Below are positions 33,213 to 44,900 of a stretch of DNA of 64,000 nt, one piece after another. The stretch comes from Strongylocentrotus purpuratus. Its lineage: Eukaryota; Echinodermata; Echinoidea; Camarodonta; Strongylocentrotidae. The notes below the pieces were generated by a model, which saw nothing but the letters and a program-made list of their open reading frames with translations, did no database searches and was not told the origin of the DNA. The stretch covers positions 24,822,879 to 24,886,878 of the forward strand of contig NW_022145599.1 of assembly GCF_000002235.5 (NCBI RefSeq), given 5' to 3'. The first letter of the stretch is position 1; each line of letters starts with the position of its first letter. The position numbers and the translations under genes were made by a program.

Positions 33213-33619
33213 TGTCAGTAGTTCTAGCATCTTCTCACAATTTAATAATGAACTCCTAGAAAACAAAAACATAAAATTAAATCAATGAGATGTTTCACAA
33301 TAGTTTTATAACCACTGTTTATATCTTCGTTCGTTCGTTCGTGCAAAGAATATCAGGGAGTACATCGTCTAGATAGGAAGATCCTTATTGAGCCAACAGA
33401 TCGTCTCATCATCGAGCTCACGAAGTCCGGAAGCGCCGTGGGGGGATTTGTAGATCGGACAATCATCAATGACATGATCCATAGTTTGGATCTCTCCACA
33501 GGCGCAGTTTGGTGATGATTCAGCTCCAATTTTATGTAGGAAATATTGTGTGCGGCCAACTCCAGTTCTGACACGGTTTATATCTTAAATTTTTTTTATA
33601 ACTCGGAAGGAATAATTCA
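33213..33619 (-). pseudogene. Tepsin exon-intron fragment captured inside MITE B1
   Basis: GATGTCAGTAGTTCTAGCAT through CTAGAAAACAAAAACATAAA, and the following intron to AACTCGGAAGGAATAATT, match tepsin copy B at about 41894-42045, including B-specific intron bases. The fragment holds most of the 64-76-base exon, its acceptor and upstream intron. It is bordered by two 130-base copies of the same MITE segment (33084-33213 and 33620-33749; one mismatch noticed). A LINE tail (33327-33575) inserted into it. Confidence 0.85.
33327..33575 (-). mobile_element. LINE 3'-end fragment with 10-bp target duplication
   Basis: The direct repeat GTTTATATCT (33317-33326 and 33576-33585) flanks 249 bases. On the minus strand they encode a LINE C-terminus (NRVRTGVGRTQYFL, then CACGEIQTMDHVIDDCP, stop at 33353) and end in a CGAA-repeat tail. 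The C-terminal cysteine motif resembles that of the LINE at 21278-22616. The insertion is 5'-truncated. Confidence 0.88.
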
Positions 33620-33811
33620 GCACTTTTGCCGTAAATACATCGTAATAACTCGTAATAGACTGTGATAAACCGTAAATATCTCGTAATAACTCGTAACAAC
33701 TCTTAAATCGATCGCAAAAGTGGCCAAATCGTAAGGATCTGTAGATGATCCATGAACTTGTGCGATCCGTAAGGAATTGTAAGAAAAATCTGTGTATGTG
33801 AAGGGGGGTAT

Positions 33812-33980
33812 TATGCACCAATAAAACTAAATCAGGATTCTTCTGAAAATTGTATTTGAAGTCATGCCACCACAGCTACATGACAAAATTGCATAATTAT
33901 AGTTGGCCGACTCCTACTCAAAGTTAGATTTTTTCTTTATTTCTTTTTTAAAACCTCCTGTTTCTATCTGTTCTACTATG
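33812..33980. other. Short spacer between MITEs B1 and B2
   Basis: Homologous to 16100-16271 and 58092-58258. Nothing coding. Confidence 0.6.
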
Positions 33981-34565
33981 ATACCCCCTTCACATACACA
34001 GATTTTTCTTACGAGTCCTTAAAGATCGGACCAGTTCACAGATTTTTCACAAATCCTTATGATTTGGCCTCTTTTACGACCGATTTAAGAGTTGTTACGA
34101 GTTATTACGAGCTATTTATTTATACGGCAAAATTCCACGATTTGTTACGAGTTGTCACGGATGACTATGAGCAACTTACGAGCATATTACAACCCGTTAA
34201 CGTGTTGTTACAAGTATTTATGAGTCATTACGATATTGCAGCTTCTATACCTTTCCCCAAATCATAAACAATACGTAAGAAAACAGAGTGTAAACATGTC
34301 TATCCCTAAAGTACTTGTAACTACACATAAAGTGCCTGTAATAACCTGTAACAATCCGTTAAGCCATCGTAACACGACCCAAAGGAAATCGTAAACAACA
34401 TGTAAGCACTCGTAATAATCCGTAAACTAACCGTAACGAATCGTTAAACAAATTTTACGAGTCATTTACGAATACCAGCGAGTTATTTACGGATGCTTGC
34501 GATTGACTACGAGTTGGTGGTCCGTAAGGACTCGTAAGAAACATCCAAGTTTGTGAAGGGGGTAT
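33981..34565. mobile_element. TTACGA-rich MITE, copy B2
   Basis: Orthologous in position to A2 (16272-16904) and C2 (58259-58835), with the same inverted ends and repeated TTACGA words. It lacks about 50 bases relative to A2. Confidence 0.85.
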
Positions 34566-35952
34566 TAGACGGCTCAAAAGAAAAACAATAAAAAGAGACT
34601 TGACTTAACATTGAATACAGTAAAAATAAATATATACACACAAACATACAAAAATCAAAGCAACAATAAAAGAAAAATATTGTTGGATTTACTTTATTGC
34701 ACTTGTTAAAAGGCAATCATGCTTTTATACACAAAAGAGATATTTACTATTGTGGAAAGGCGTGAACCATTGTGACCAAGAACCCCCCCCCCCCCACCCA
34801 ACAAACATTGCAGAAAAACAGACATTTGGAAAGACAAATAATAAATGAGATGCTTGAAAGAGATGAACGGAAATACAACTAGGCCTACCTGATTAACAAT
34901 AACAATGGTTTCTCATAAAGCTTTTTTGGGTCACAACGTAAATGTAACTGACCAAAGTGCTAACAGTATTTTTACCCTCATCTTTTTACGGGTGTGAACA
35001 TGCTTAACACTAGCTTAGAGGGAAAGTCTACCCTGATATTAAGTTGGTTTTAATAAAAGCAGAAAAATGAGAGAAACAGGTCAGTAAAAGCTTGAGCCAA
35101 AACTGATTAAAAATTAGAATGTTATGAATTTTTGAAGGTGTGATCAATCAAATCAAAATTGGCAACTCTGTGACAAATCTTTGCGAGCTCCCCTCCCATT
35201 TGCCCAGTACTAAAACACTTTAAAAATGTCTAGTTTCCCTCGTGAAAATTTTAAATCAGTCATTAACCCTAAATAAAATTATCTCACATACGTTTTTATA
35301 CATCCCCTATATGAGAAAATTCATTCTGTCACCAGTATCTAAGGAAATGAAGTTTATAAAATTGTCTGTATAGAGAAAATTGGAGACGAGCTCGCAAAAT
35401 ACGCAACTGATAACAAATTCAAAATTCATAACTTTCCTATTTTAATTGAATTTTGCTCAAACTTCCACTAATTTGCTTCTCTCATTTTTCTGCTTTTATC
35501 AAAACCAAATACATATCAGGGTGGACTTCCCCTTTTAAACTAAAAGGGATGAGGGAGGCAGATTCCACCCCCTACCCCTTGCCATGATAGGATTGAGGTT
35601 TTTTTTTTTTTGCTGCAAGCTTTCATGACTTTATCGCATAGAGTCTGGCACATTTTTTAATACCAGATTTTTCATATCAGACTTACACAATTTAGACCCG
35701 AAAAGATACTGCACCCCTTATGTATTGTACACTCAGAAAGTTGATCACCAATCAGTAAATTGAATCTTGCCTGACATGTCACCATAATGCATGAATTTCA
35801 ATATCAGATTCTTCAGAATTTGCCATTCAAGGATGACCAGTTGGGAAACAAAAGCCCCAAGTCATTAACAAAAATCACACTTGTGTCAAAGAAAAAAAGA
35901 GTGCTATGCATACCAATACCATGCAGTGATCACCTCTTTATCCCGCCCTATA
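34566..35952. repeat. Spacer block shared by the three duplicons (B)
   Basis: Homologous to 16905-18280 and 58836-60143. It is cut at CCCTATATT by the LINE that follows and continues at 38808. No gene. Confidence 0.7.
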
Positions 35953-38806
35953 TTTGATTTGATTTGATTTGATTCGGTTTATTGAAATAAAAGAACATGC
36001 AGCTGGGAAGCTGAAATAATTCAATTTACAAAGTCAATATACAACACAATAAACGAACAAAATATGAATGACTAAAACGTACGACTATAAATTATGCAAA
36101 ATAAGAATCAAATATTACATCAAAATCTAAATATATTACAAACATTAAGTCAAAATCTAAATATATTACGAACATTACATCAAACTCGAGATATATTACA
36201 ATTATTACGTTAAAATTCAAATATATTACAAATATTAAAAACATTAAAAACCTTAAAAACCTTCTGTGTCATCAAAAAAAGGGGGGAGAGAGAGAGAGAG
36301 AGAGAGAAAAAGAGAAAGAGAAAGACGAAACTAGAAATGTATTGTGTGAAGAAAGAAGAAAGAGGGAAAAGGTGATAATAGCTGAGGAAAGGGGTTAAGA
36401 AAAGAAAAAGAAAAAGATGAGGACCTAAGAGAAGAGGAAGGAGAAGGGGTTTCACACTAAGCATGAGTAACATGATAAAGCACGTAATGTAACAACCTAA
36501 AAGTACAAGGATAATATTATCAAAAAGATATTGCACGAGGTAAAGTAATATGGGTATATTACATTGAAGAACAATAAAATCAAAGTTATTAGAGGAAATG
36601 TGCAATATGTCAACAATGTGTTAAAGAGAATAATTATACAAGTAAAGAATTGAGAATACACCATAAGGCAATACACTTGCATGTAAACGGATAGTGATAA
36701 ACAGTAAAACTATTTGCTTATAAGGGGGAAGAAAGAAGAAAGACAAACAAAAAAAGGAAAAAAGACAATTGTGATGACCCTACTGACATTTCAAGGAATA
36801 GAGAAATCATGCATCTTATAAACGATAGAGAGGAAACAGATACGAATAGAAGAAGAGAGGGGAAGACGGAAGACAGGAAAAAAAGGGAGTATAGAAAAGT
36901 GAAAATAAGATCAAAGAACAGGGAATATCCATGATAAATAAATTTGCAAATTAAAGTGAACTGCATTATAGATAATCATTGAAGATCATTGCATTTTAAC
37001 GTGTAATCTCAACAAAGTACCACAGCTATAAACAGTGAGAGAGATAAATAGATAAATAAATAGTTGATATAGCTGCATTACAATGACGAATTCAAAACTA
37101 ATGGCATTCAAGGAAAAGAAAAATCATGCATCTTATAAACAATAGAGAGGAAACAGATACGAATAGAAGAAGAGAGGGGGAGAGGGAAGACAAGAATAAA
37201 GGTAGTAAAGATAGTGTAGAATAAGATCAAAGAACAGGGAATACCCATGATAAATAGGTTTGCATATTAAAATGAACTGCATTATAGATGATCATTGAAG
37301 ATCATTGCATATTACGTGAAATCTCACAAAAGTAACACAGCTATGAACGGTGAGAAAGATAAATTACTGCATTACTGCATTACAATGAGGAATTCAAAAG
37401 GACTGACAGAGGAGGGATAGTTGATAGCCTATATCTCTGCGTTCTACAAAATGGAATGTCAAGACTTTGAGAGTTCCGAAGTTGTAATCGCGTACGGGAC
37501 TGTGATTGTCTAGTAGGGGGCAAAAAGTTACGATAACGATCAGACTGGAGCAAACCTTCACCAAAACGAAGGAGAAGCTCATTCCTTCTTAGTTCCAAGG
37601 AAGTGAGTCCATACAGGATGAGTTGCTTACTATACGAGAGAACATTGGGGAAAGCTATGCAGCGGAGGACACGCTTTTGAACCCGCTCAAGTTCATCAAC
37701 CTGAGCCTTGGTGAGACTTGATCCCCAGACAGGTGATCCAAACTCCAACAATGGACGAATATAGGACTTGTAGATGATCAATAAATCCTCTACATTAGCA
37801 CCATTCTTTTTCAAGACGCTTAGGATGAACAATCTACGTGCAGCACGAGAGACCATGGTCTGGACTTGACGATCCCATTTAAGATTTGCTTGTATCGCGA
37901 TTCCAAGAAGAACTTGTGAGTCGACCCATTCTAAGCGACTTCCGTTGATGGTAAACGGTACTTTCGGTGGAGGATTTCTCAAGAAACTAAATCGCATGAC
38001 TTTGCATTTCTCTGGTTTGGGCTTCATATCATTCACATTGCACCATTCACTCAACGCATCGATGTGGGTTTGCAGGGAACTTTCTTGTGATTTATGAACA
38101 ACTTCCAACATACTGAGGTCATCCACATACTTCCACCTATCCTCAGTAGTAAGGGCCACATCGTTCACCATAACGAGGAAAATGATCGGACCCAATTTGG
38201 TCCCTTGGGGGACGCCGCAAGTGAGGTTCAACGATGTTGAGGCTTTACTCTGGTACCTCACTGTTTGAGAGCGATCGCTGAGAAAGCTGCACACAGTTGG
38301 TAGGATAGAGGCGTCTACACCTATTCCAATAAGCTTTTCAATTGCAATTCTGTGATTAACTAGATCAAAAGCCTTCATGAAGTCTACTGTGCAAAGGTTT
38401 ACATGACATCCCTGTTTGTCAAGATTACTTTGGATGACGTCTAACATACTTATCAAATAATGATTAACAGAGCTACCTTTAATATTTCCGAATTGAGAAG
38501 GATCTATGTGGGATTTCAAATCTGACATTATCCAGTCCGCCAAAAAACTCTCAAAGACTCTAGCAAAAACAGAAGTGATGGATATCGGGCGGAGTTGAGA
38601 AAATTCAGACGCTCGAGGAACCTTCGGGATTGCACATACTGAGGCATTCTTCCATTTTCGGGGAAAGCATCCGGAGCGTAGACAATGGTTGAAGATCTTG
38701 GTAAGGGGCGCGGAAAGTTCTAAGGCAAACTCTTTAACTAAACGGACGGGAATATCATGCGGATGAGCGGCCTTCGAAGCATTGAGACGCTTGAGACGAG
38801 CATACA
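35953..38806 (-). mobile_element. LINE insertion, about 2.85 kb, with pentamer tail
   Basis: Copies A and C have the empty site CCCTATATTATGTTGTGC. In B this is split, with ATTTG repeats at the left (AATCA-type tail of a minus-strand LINE) and the right flank resuming TGTTGTGCTACTC at 38807. No clear target duplication. Below the ORF, a long 3' region (35953-37379) contains a partial tandem duplication of about 350 bases: 36790-36975 resembles 37110-37295. Confidence 0.9.
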
Positions 38807-38807
38807 T
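37380..38807 (-). CDS. LINE reverse transcriptase (ORF2 C-terminal part), intact frame
   Basis: 475 codons: LNASKAAHPHDIPVRLVKEF, then WKNASVCAIPKV, LRPISITSVFARVFESFL, DFMKAFDLVNHRI (motif A), CGVPQGTKLGPIIFLVMVND, the catalytic box YVDDLSM (YVDD rather than the commoner YADD), EKCKVMRFSF and LLGIAIQANLKW, then thumb and connection regions with RPLLEFGSPVW. The N-terminal endonuclease is missing, so the copy is 5'-truncated. The apparent ATG lies exactly at the insertion junction and is not the element's own start. The unbroken frame suggests recent arrival. Confidence 0.92.
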   Translation of the reverse strand: MYARLKRLNASKAAHPHDIPVRLVKEFALELSAPLTKIFNHCLRSGCFPRKWKNASVCAIPKVPRASEFSQLRPISITSVFARVFESFLADWIMSDLKSHIDPSQFGNIKGSSVNHYLISMLDVIQSNLDKQGCHVNLCTVDFMKAFDLVNHRIAIEKLIGIGVDASILPTVCSFLSDRSQTVRYQSKASTSLNLTCGVPQGTKLGPIIFLVMVNDVALTTEDRWKYVDDLSMLEVVHKSQESSLQTHIDALSEWCNVNDMKPKPEKCKVMRFSFLRNPPPKVPFTINGSRLEWVDSQVLLGIAIQANLKWDRQVQTMVSRAARRLFILSVLKKNGANVEDLLIIYKSYIRPLLEFGSPVWGSSLTKAQVDELERVQKRVLRCIAFPNVLSYSKQLILYGLTSLELRRNELLLRFGEGLLQSDRYRNFLPPTRQSQSRTRLQLRNSQSLDIPFCRTQRYRLSTIPPLSVLLNSSL

Positions 38808-39065
38808 GTTGTGCTACTCACTCTCTGGCTGGAAAATTGTTAACATATGGCGTCATTTTAAAGAGGAATAGGCACAATTTCTAATGATAATAATCAAGTG
38901 ATGATTAATTATGCCACGACGAGAGAGCTAAAAATTGATTCAACTTGAGTGTTCAAACTGTTTTTAAGGGGCTTATATTCTAAACTGATAGGAGGCCAAT
39001 CACTACAGTTGTCTCTACATGTAAGGGTATCCCAATGGGAGGTTAATTTCCTCTTTAATTAGTCA
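38807..39065. repeat. Spacer continuation (B)
   Basis: Continues the shared spacer to the tepsin B stop codon. It contains the empty site GTAAGGGTATCCCA for the 1.5-kb insertion in copy A. Confidence 0.65.
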
Positions 39066-40010
39066 TCATGATTTGCTATTTTTCATTGCATCTTGGATGA
39101 AACTAAAGGCATCTCTACTTGCTCCTGCTTTCTGCTTCTCATCATCATTGTCCACAACAAATCCAAACCCCGTGGTTGGTTTTTTGGCAAGATTGATCGG
39201 TGTCGAGGTCACCCCACTCAGGGTGATCGATGATAGCTGAGGGTACATCTGGGAAATATGCTGTGCTGACATGACTGGCTGTTGTAAGGTCATGCTAGGA
39301 TGAGGATGTTGTGAAGGCATATCAACCTGTGGCGTTGCTGTACTGAGCTGTGAGAGAACTTGGTTTGATGAAGCCTTTGGGTCAGAAGATGCTTCCTTGG
39401 GGGACACCGTGTTCCACAGGTCAGCGAACCCTGCCTCTCTGGACATTATAGGATCCATCCTACTGTGCTGAGATGCCTCTGGATCAACAGATTTCTGGTG
39501 TACTGGTGTTGCTCCAGGGTTTACATTACTTAAGCTATAAGCAGCAGGTGCACTCATTACCTGTGTGAACTCTCCTTCTGTTCGATTATTTGTTACTGAA
39601 CTTGGCTTAGTGTCAGAAAGGAGTAAGTTTGTTTCTGACGAGTCTGACTTTGACATGAACTGGGTGTCTATTAGCAGATCAGCTACTGAATGTCCTTCTT
39701 TAGCTTCCTTGTGCCTACTGGCAGAACTCGAAGACATCCCTGTTGAGGTCTTCCCTCCAGGAGCTACTGGCGATCTGGTCGCTACGGTCATACCACTGAA
39801 CAAAGATCCTCCAGATGATTTTGGTGCTCCGTCTGAGGAAGAAAAGGCATCTCTTGGCAGAACAGTTTTCACTGGAGTTGTGTTAGCCGAGGATGCTGGT
39901 ATTTCAGCCTCAGCAGCTTCTAATACTGACTGGAAGATGAGCTGGCTCTCAGGTATCAGTGGCTGATCTAGACTGGTGTCTGCTTCAAGCCTCTCCAACT
40001 GACGTAAAAT
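39066..40010 (-). CDS. TEPSIN: Tepsin copy B, last exon
   Basis: Same exon as in copy A: acceptor CTTTTCAG, ILRQLERLEAD start, about 314 codons with an open frame to TGA 39066-39068. LFSGMTV and the C-terminal AFSFIQDAMKNSK are both kept. Substitutions relative to A/C include QLIFQSV for QLMSQSV near the start of the exon and EGEFTQV for QGEFTQV. The upstream exons are at 40687-40821 and 41865-41940; beyond them lies IgSF spacer, so the copy lacks the ENTH-coding 5' part within view. Transcription would need a captured promoter. Confidence 0.75.
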   Translation of the reverse strand: MLRQLERLEADTSLDQPLIPESQLIFQSVLEAAEAEIPASSANTTPVKTVLPRDAFSSSDGAPKSSGGSLFSGMTVATRSPVAPGGKTSTGMSSSSASRHKEAKEGHSVADLLIDTQFMSKSDSSETNLLLSDTKPSSVTNNRTEGEFTQVMSAPAAYSLSNVNPGATPVHQKSVDPEASQHSRMDPIMSREAGFADLWNTVSPKEASSDPKASSNQVLSQLSTATPQVDMPSQHPHPSMTLQQPVMSAQHISQMYPQLSSITLSGVTSTPINLAKKPTTGFGFVVDNDDEKQKAGASRDAFSFIQDAMKNSKS

Positions 40011-40686
40011 CTGAAAAGAGAAAGAATTGAGACAGGACTTTAATGAAAGAAAAAAAAATACCCCATGAGCATTTCAATTTTTAAAATCTAAAGTTCCATA
40101 GGTGACAAGCAAAAGGCTTTAAGATTACACAGTGAATGTTACTACACATGCATTTGTTCTGATAATTATGATAAATAAACATCTCCATGGATATTCGAAC
40201 CATCTGCATTTCTACCCTGTGCCTCACTTGGAAGGGTGCTCAGCCTGTGCTCAGTGATTAAAGGAAACCTCACCCCAAAGAATAACTGTAGGTATTCTGA
40301 AAGCTGAGATTTATTCCTGCCTATTGATGTAGAATATTCCTTATGAAAATACAGGAGATATACAAATGAAGATATACATGGTATGATGTAATGACTTTTG
40401 GCATGACATGGGTGCAGCTATTTTCTTTATAATATGACGTGCGTTCACTACACACACTTGGAAAGGAAGCATCCATAAATTTGAATGCATTTACTTGATA
40501 AACGACTATAGTACGTCACGTTATCAAGAAAATAGAGACACAATGAGGGTGGAGGGCAGTTCCTCTATAAATGAATATTATGAGATCTGATCGATACAAA
40601 TCTGCAATACACACACCCACACCCACCCACACACCATGAATATTCATAGACATCCGTATGAATATGCATTGTATGAATATTCATAC

Positions 40687-40821
40687 CTTGAGAGACTTTG
40701 CCCTGATAGCTTTATCTTGGCTACCCTGCAATGATGTAAGGTGAGAGCTGAGAAGACTAAGAGCCAAGTCGGACGAGATTAAATCCTCTTTCAGAATGCC
40801 TTCGATGCCAAACAAACAAAG
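40687..40821 (-). CDS. TEPSIN: Tepsin copy B, penultimate exon
   Basis: 135 bases, acceptor ATTTTCCAG, donor AAG|GTATGA. Encodes LCLFGIEGILKEDLISSDLA and on to KAIRAKSLK. Phase 0 at both ends, so it is compatible with both neighbours. Confidence 0.73.
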
Positions 40822-41204
40822 CTGGAAAATTTAATGATACAACAGTAAACAATTTAAAGCAAAATCTTTAGGCCCAGATGAAATAATTTTAAGGTTCTTG
40901 TCCCTTCTTCTTTACTTTTTACTTTTACAAATATAAACATGAATATTAAGGAAATAGAGGTTAAATGACAGACTGAAACTGTATATCCAAATTCCATATG
41001 GTAGTTTGCGTCTGGTATTAGTGTCAATAAACATGTACTGTAAATTTAAAATATAATATGTTAACAAACCCAACATTGTTTATCAGAAAAAAATCTCAAT
41101 AAGAATTGTTTGAGTATAAAGGACAATTATGGTTTAGCTCCGATTAATCATAAAAGCAAGGTTATTGATTATCAAGGATAAACAATAGGAAATAAAATAA
41201 GTGA

Positions 41205-41541
41205 TAGTAAACAAATACACCATGCACTGAGAGGCTCTAGTTAAAATTATGGATCGAGGTGGCAGGAATACCACTATTTATGTCGCCGAGTAGTCCATAA
41301 TTTCATTAGTGGCTTGAAATAGTGCATGATATATTTGTTTTATATTTTCAAACCAACCTTCATAAAAATAAAAATTATTATAATAATGTTTACTGTCACT
41401 GGCTGTTTACTATCACTCATATGGTATAGTGCACTATATCATGGATGACGTCACGGTTACATCATAGCAATGTTATATTTGGTCACGTGCTGCTATGTTG
41501 ATCAATCACTGAACAGGATTTCATTGATCAAAAATATAATA
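41205..41541. mobile_element. Copy-B-specific inverted-repeat insertion in a tepsin intron
   Basis: Tepsin A and C read AAGTGATTTGATGTGTTAAT here, whereas B carries about 335 extra bases. The inner part shows inverted words AGTGATAGTAAAC (41200-41212) and GTTTACTATCACT (41405-41417), plus CAAATACACCATGCACT against AGTGCATGATATATTTG. The exact borders are uncertain. Confidence 0.6.
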
Positions 41542-41864
41542 TGTGTTAATGTCATAATTGATTTGTTCTAGTTGTCTTGCTGCTGAACTTTTTAAGATTC
41601 ATGAAACTGAACAACTCTACATGTTAGGCATAGAAGTTATTAAGGCGTCACTTTGTTTCGCGATGAAAATCATCCACAATGAATTTCATGGATTTTGATT
41701 CCAATAATATATAAACAACATTTAGGTGAGAAATAAATAAATAAATTTGCAACAAAATGGAGAAAATCATCACAAATTTGTTCGAATAATTGTTCTATTA
41801 TACGCGAGAATGCTCTTAGAAATAAGCAACAAACAAAGAAACAGATTAATTGTGCGATACTTAC

Positions 41865-41940
41865 TAACTGAGTGTTGTAGGATGATGTTAGATATGATGT
41901 CAGTAGTTCTATCATCTTCTCACAATTTAATAATGAACTC
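41865..41940 (-). CDS. TEPSIN: Tepsin copy B, third-last exon with 12-bp insertion
   Basis: Same splice sites as in A and C, but 76 rather than 64 bases. The extra 12 bases add four codons (LLTSYLTSSYNTQL against LLTSSHNTQL), keeping the frame. The insertion looks like a local duplication of a GATGAT-type word. Confidence 0.72.
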
Positions 41941-44900
41941 CTAGAAAACAAAAACATAAAATTAAATCAATGAGATGTTTCACAATAGTTTTATAACCAC
42001 TGTTTATATCTTATAATTTTTTTTAACTCGGAAGGAATAATTTAGCAACCATTGGCCCCAAGTCAGCATTAATTACAAATTGTTTATTTTTTCTTTTCAT
42101 AGAGACGCAAAAACAAACAACATTTTCTAAATTTTAAGTACTGATACACATAAATAAGACATTCATTTGTTTTACCGGTATACGGAAGGAAAAATAAGTC
42201 ATTTACATTTTGTTGAGAAGCAGAAGTATTGGGCGTCAACCTACTGTATTCATAGCTAGATTCATGATGGATTCATGTATTTCATGTCATTTTGGCATTA
42301 TTTTCATTTGCAAAACAGTCAAGATCAAATGTCCTACCCTTTTTGCATGTTATCAAAGCTCTCACTCGGGCACATACTAAATAATAAACAAAGATTTGCT
42401 CAATTTGATAAGATATACTTCTTTTACTGAATGCTATAAATGAATTCATATTAGAAATGTTTGGTAATAAATTTGAACCTAAAATGCACATTTGCAATTT
42501 CATATCTATATGATTTGGACCTTTTTTAGGGTGGGTGGGTGGGTGGGTGTGAGTAATTGTGTTTGAGGGTGAGATGTGCATGTATCGGTATGTCATTATG
42601 TTTCATTCATCATCATGCTATCCTGCAGGCTTGATGGCATGGACTTTGGACCTAACATTCAAGCGCACACTGAGAATGCAGATGTACACAATATGGGCTG
42701 TTCACACACAAAGCATAATCACACTTAAAAAGTAATTTGTGTATAAAAATCAACTTAACAAGAACTTACCTGGCATTCTATGGGCTAACTCAGTATGACA
42801 AATAAAGAATATCATATCAACACAGGAATAGGGCTATGTTAGTGAAATGGAATGTGATAGATCTCAGATTCAGAACACAACAGAATTATGAGTGAAATTA
42901 ACCATAAAGGAAAATGTTTAAATATAAACAGAAATATATCAAAACTAAAATTACCAGACAAAAAGAGCTGTATACACTGAACATGGTTCTAGCATAGTAG
43001 ATCCATGGTTCTACCTTAAAAGGCATGTATTGCGCCCCCCTCTCTCTCTCTCTCTCTTACTTTCTCTCTCTCTCTCTCTATATATATATATACACACAAA
43101 TATACTGTGAAAAGAAATGAGATAATAATGGTTGCATAGCTTCAAGGTAATACAAAGTTTTGGTATGGGGTCATGAATTTGGTTCAAATGAACATATTGG
43201 AAGCATGTGGAATCCTACAATATTCAGTGGTCTTTGTCGCGGTTGAAATCAAGTCTTAAGTTTTGAAATTGTAAATAATAAACTCTTTATGTTGTATAGC
43301 TCTCTCTCAAGGTCAATATAATTAAGATATAAAACAATGTTTCTTCACAAAAAAATCAACGGATTTGCTATCCCGTTTCGAAAATATATTTTACAACTAC
43401 ATATTCTGAGATTTTCATGGTCACAGGTACCATTGTACGGCCGTAGGCGCTATTTGAAATTTATCAAAATTTACCGGGAGCACCGGTAATTTTTTATATA
43501 AAATTTTTCTCGAAAGCAGAAGTGTTTTAGGGGCTAAATTTTGTATTGCTTATAATACATCCACATGGGCATTCGAATATATGAAAATTGAAAAGAATCA
43601 CTATCCATCCAATTTTCAAAATTTCCCAAAACTTTGTATTACCTTTAAATCAAGCTCCTGATTGCTGCCCTATGATGTAAACTATCTAACCTCTATTCTA
43701 TCATTTTTTTTTTCCAAGAGAGTTGTTGTAAAAACACTTATGTACATTACTTATCCCACATGTGAACAGGCAAATAAGAGGGATTTGAATCAGGAATCAA
43801 ATTTTCCTGCACTTATATGTTTTGATTTTCCTAAAAGTGTGAATGGGTCTAATGTTGACATAAACCTCCACAGTACTGAATTTTAGAACCATTTAGGCTT
43901 TCGTTGATTGGATGCTATTTATATTCTCTGTTGTGACGAGGATCGAGCTTAAAAGGCCGGTAGCCGGTATAAACAGCTGCTTTGTGTGGTTTTCATTGGA
44001 GCTGCATGTACGTGTTCATGTTTTACAAGCAGAGTTTTTAGGCAATCTGAAACAACATATTTAGGTAAGTGTATAATTTGTTTATTTATATATTCTCTAG
44101 TAAATTATAATGTACTCAGGGTTCGTATAGTTTTTGCCAAATAAAATTTCATGACTTTCCATGACTTTTCATAACTTTTCCAGGGGCAAGTGTGGCACAT
44201 ATAGTAACATTTTTTTGTCACGTATTTCAGCAGAAGATAAACACTGTGACTGCCATGATTAACAGCGTTTAATCAAATTATGGAAATGCAAGCATTACTT
44301 TAAACAAACAGAACTTTGTTATTCCTGGCTCATTTTTCCTGATTGAGGTGTAATATGAAAGGGCAGAAAATGAACTTTCTAGAAATGTGAATTTTTCTTT
44401 GAAATGACTTTTTGGTTTCTTTCCTTCAAATTGCTTTTAATGACTCATGCATGAAATATGCACCATATGAGTTGCATCAAATGAAAGAGGAGGATCTAAG
44501 CCTTACAAATATGTGTCATAATTATAATCGCGATTAAGTTATGATAAAACATCAATAATTCTCGGTTTCATTTTTTTTCTGGGTCGCACTGTATAACTGA
44601 TACTACCTACTCACAAAGAAGTATATCAAACTATTTAAAAGTTAGAGAATATCTGCTCCGGACTTTAAATGAGTACCTGGCAATTGCTGGAATAAAAGTA
44701 ATTGCAGAGCCTACAGGAAGAACAGCACAGATGCTGATAATTAGGCTTCTTCAGGTAAACAAAAATACTATATCATTACCAGTATATAGTAATAGATTGG
44801 ATTCTGATAAGGTTTTGGGTTATATTTTGGGTTGGTTAGGCTAAGGAATAGATATAGGTATAATGTTGATTTCAGGTTGGAAGTTAGTAAATTAGCAAGA

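Larger units (their letters stand above)
32431..33811. mobile_element. TTACGA-rich MITE, copy B1, interrupted
   Basis: Ends of ACCCCTTCACATACACAG type and the inverse, with a TTACGA/TCGTAA-rich body. C1 at 57243-58091 is the uninterrupted homologue, and copy A has the empty site. B1 is 1381 bases because a tepsin-derived segment plus a 130-base MITE duplication sits inside (see 33213-33619). Confidence 0.85.

Noticed and set aside
36210..36966. Leu/Phe/Ser-rich reverse-strand frames of 61-131 codons
   Set aside because: They lie in the purine-rich 3' region of the LINE (GA-rich tracts read antisense), with no conserved coding signal.
44115..44590. Possible hAT element starting CAGGGTTCGTATAG and ending CGCACTG
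   Set aside because: The two ends are not convincing inverted repeats, and I could find no matching 8-base duplication.
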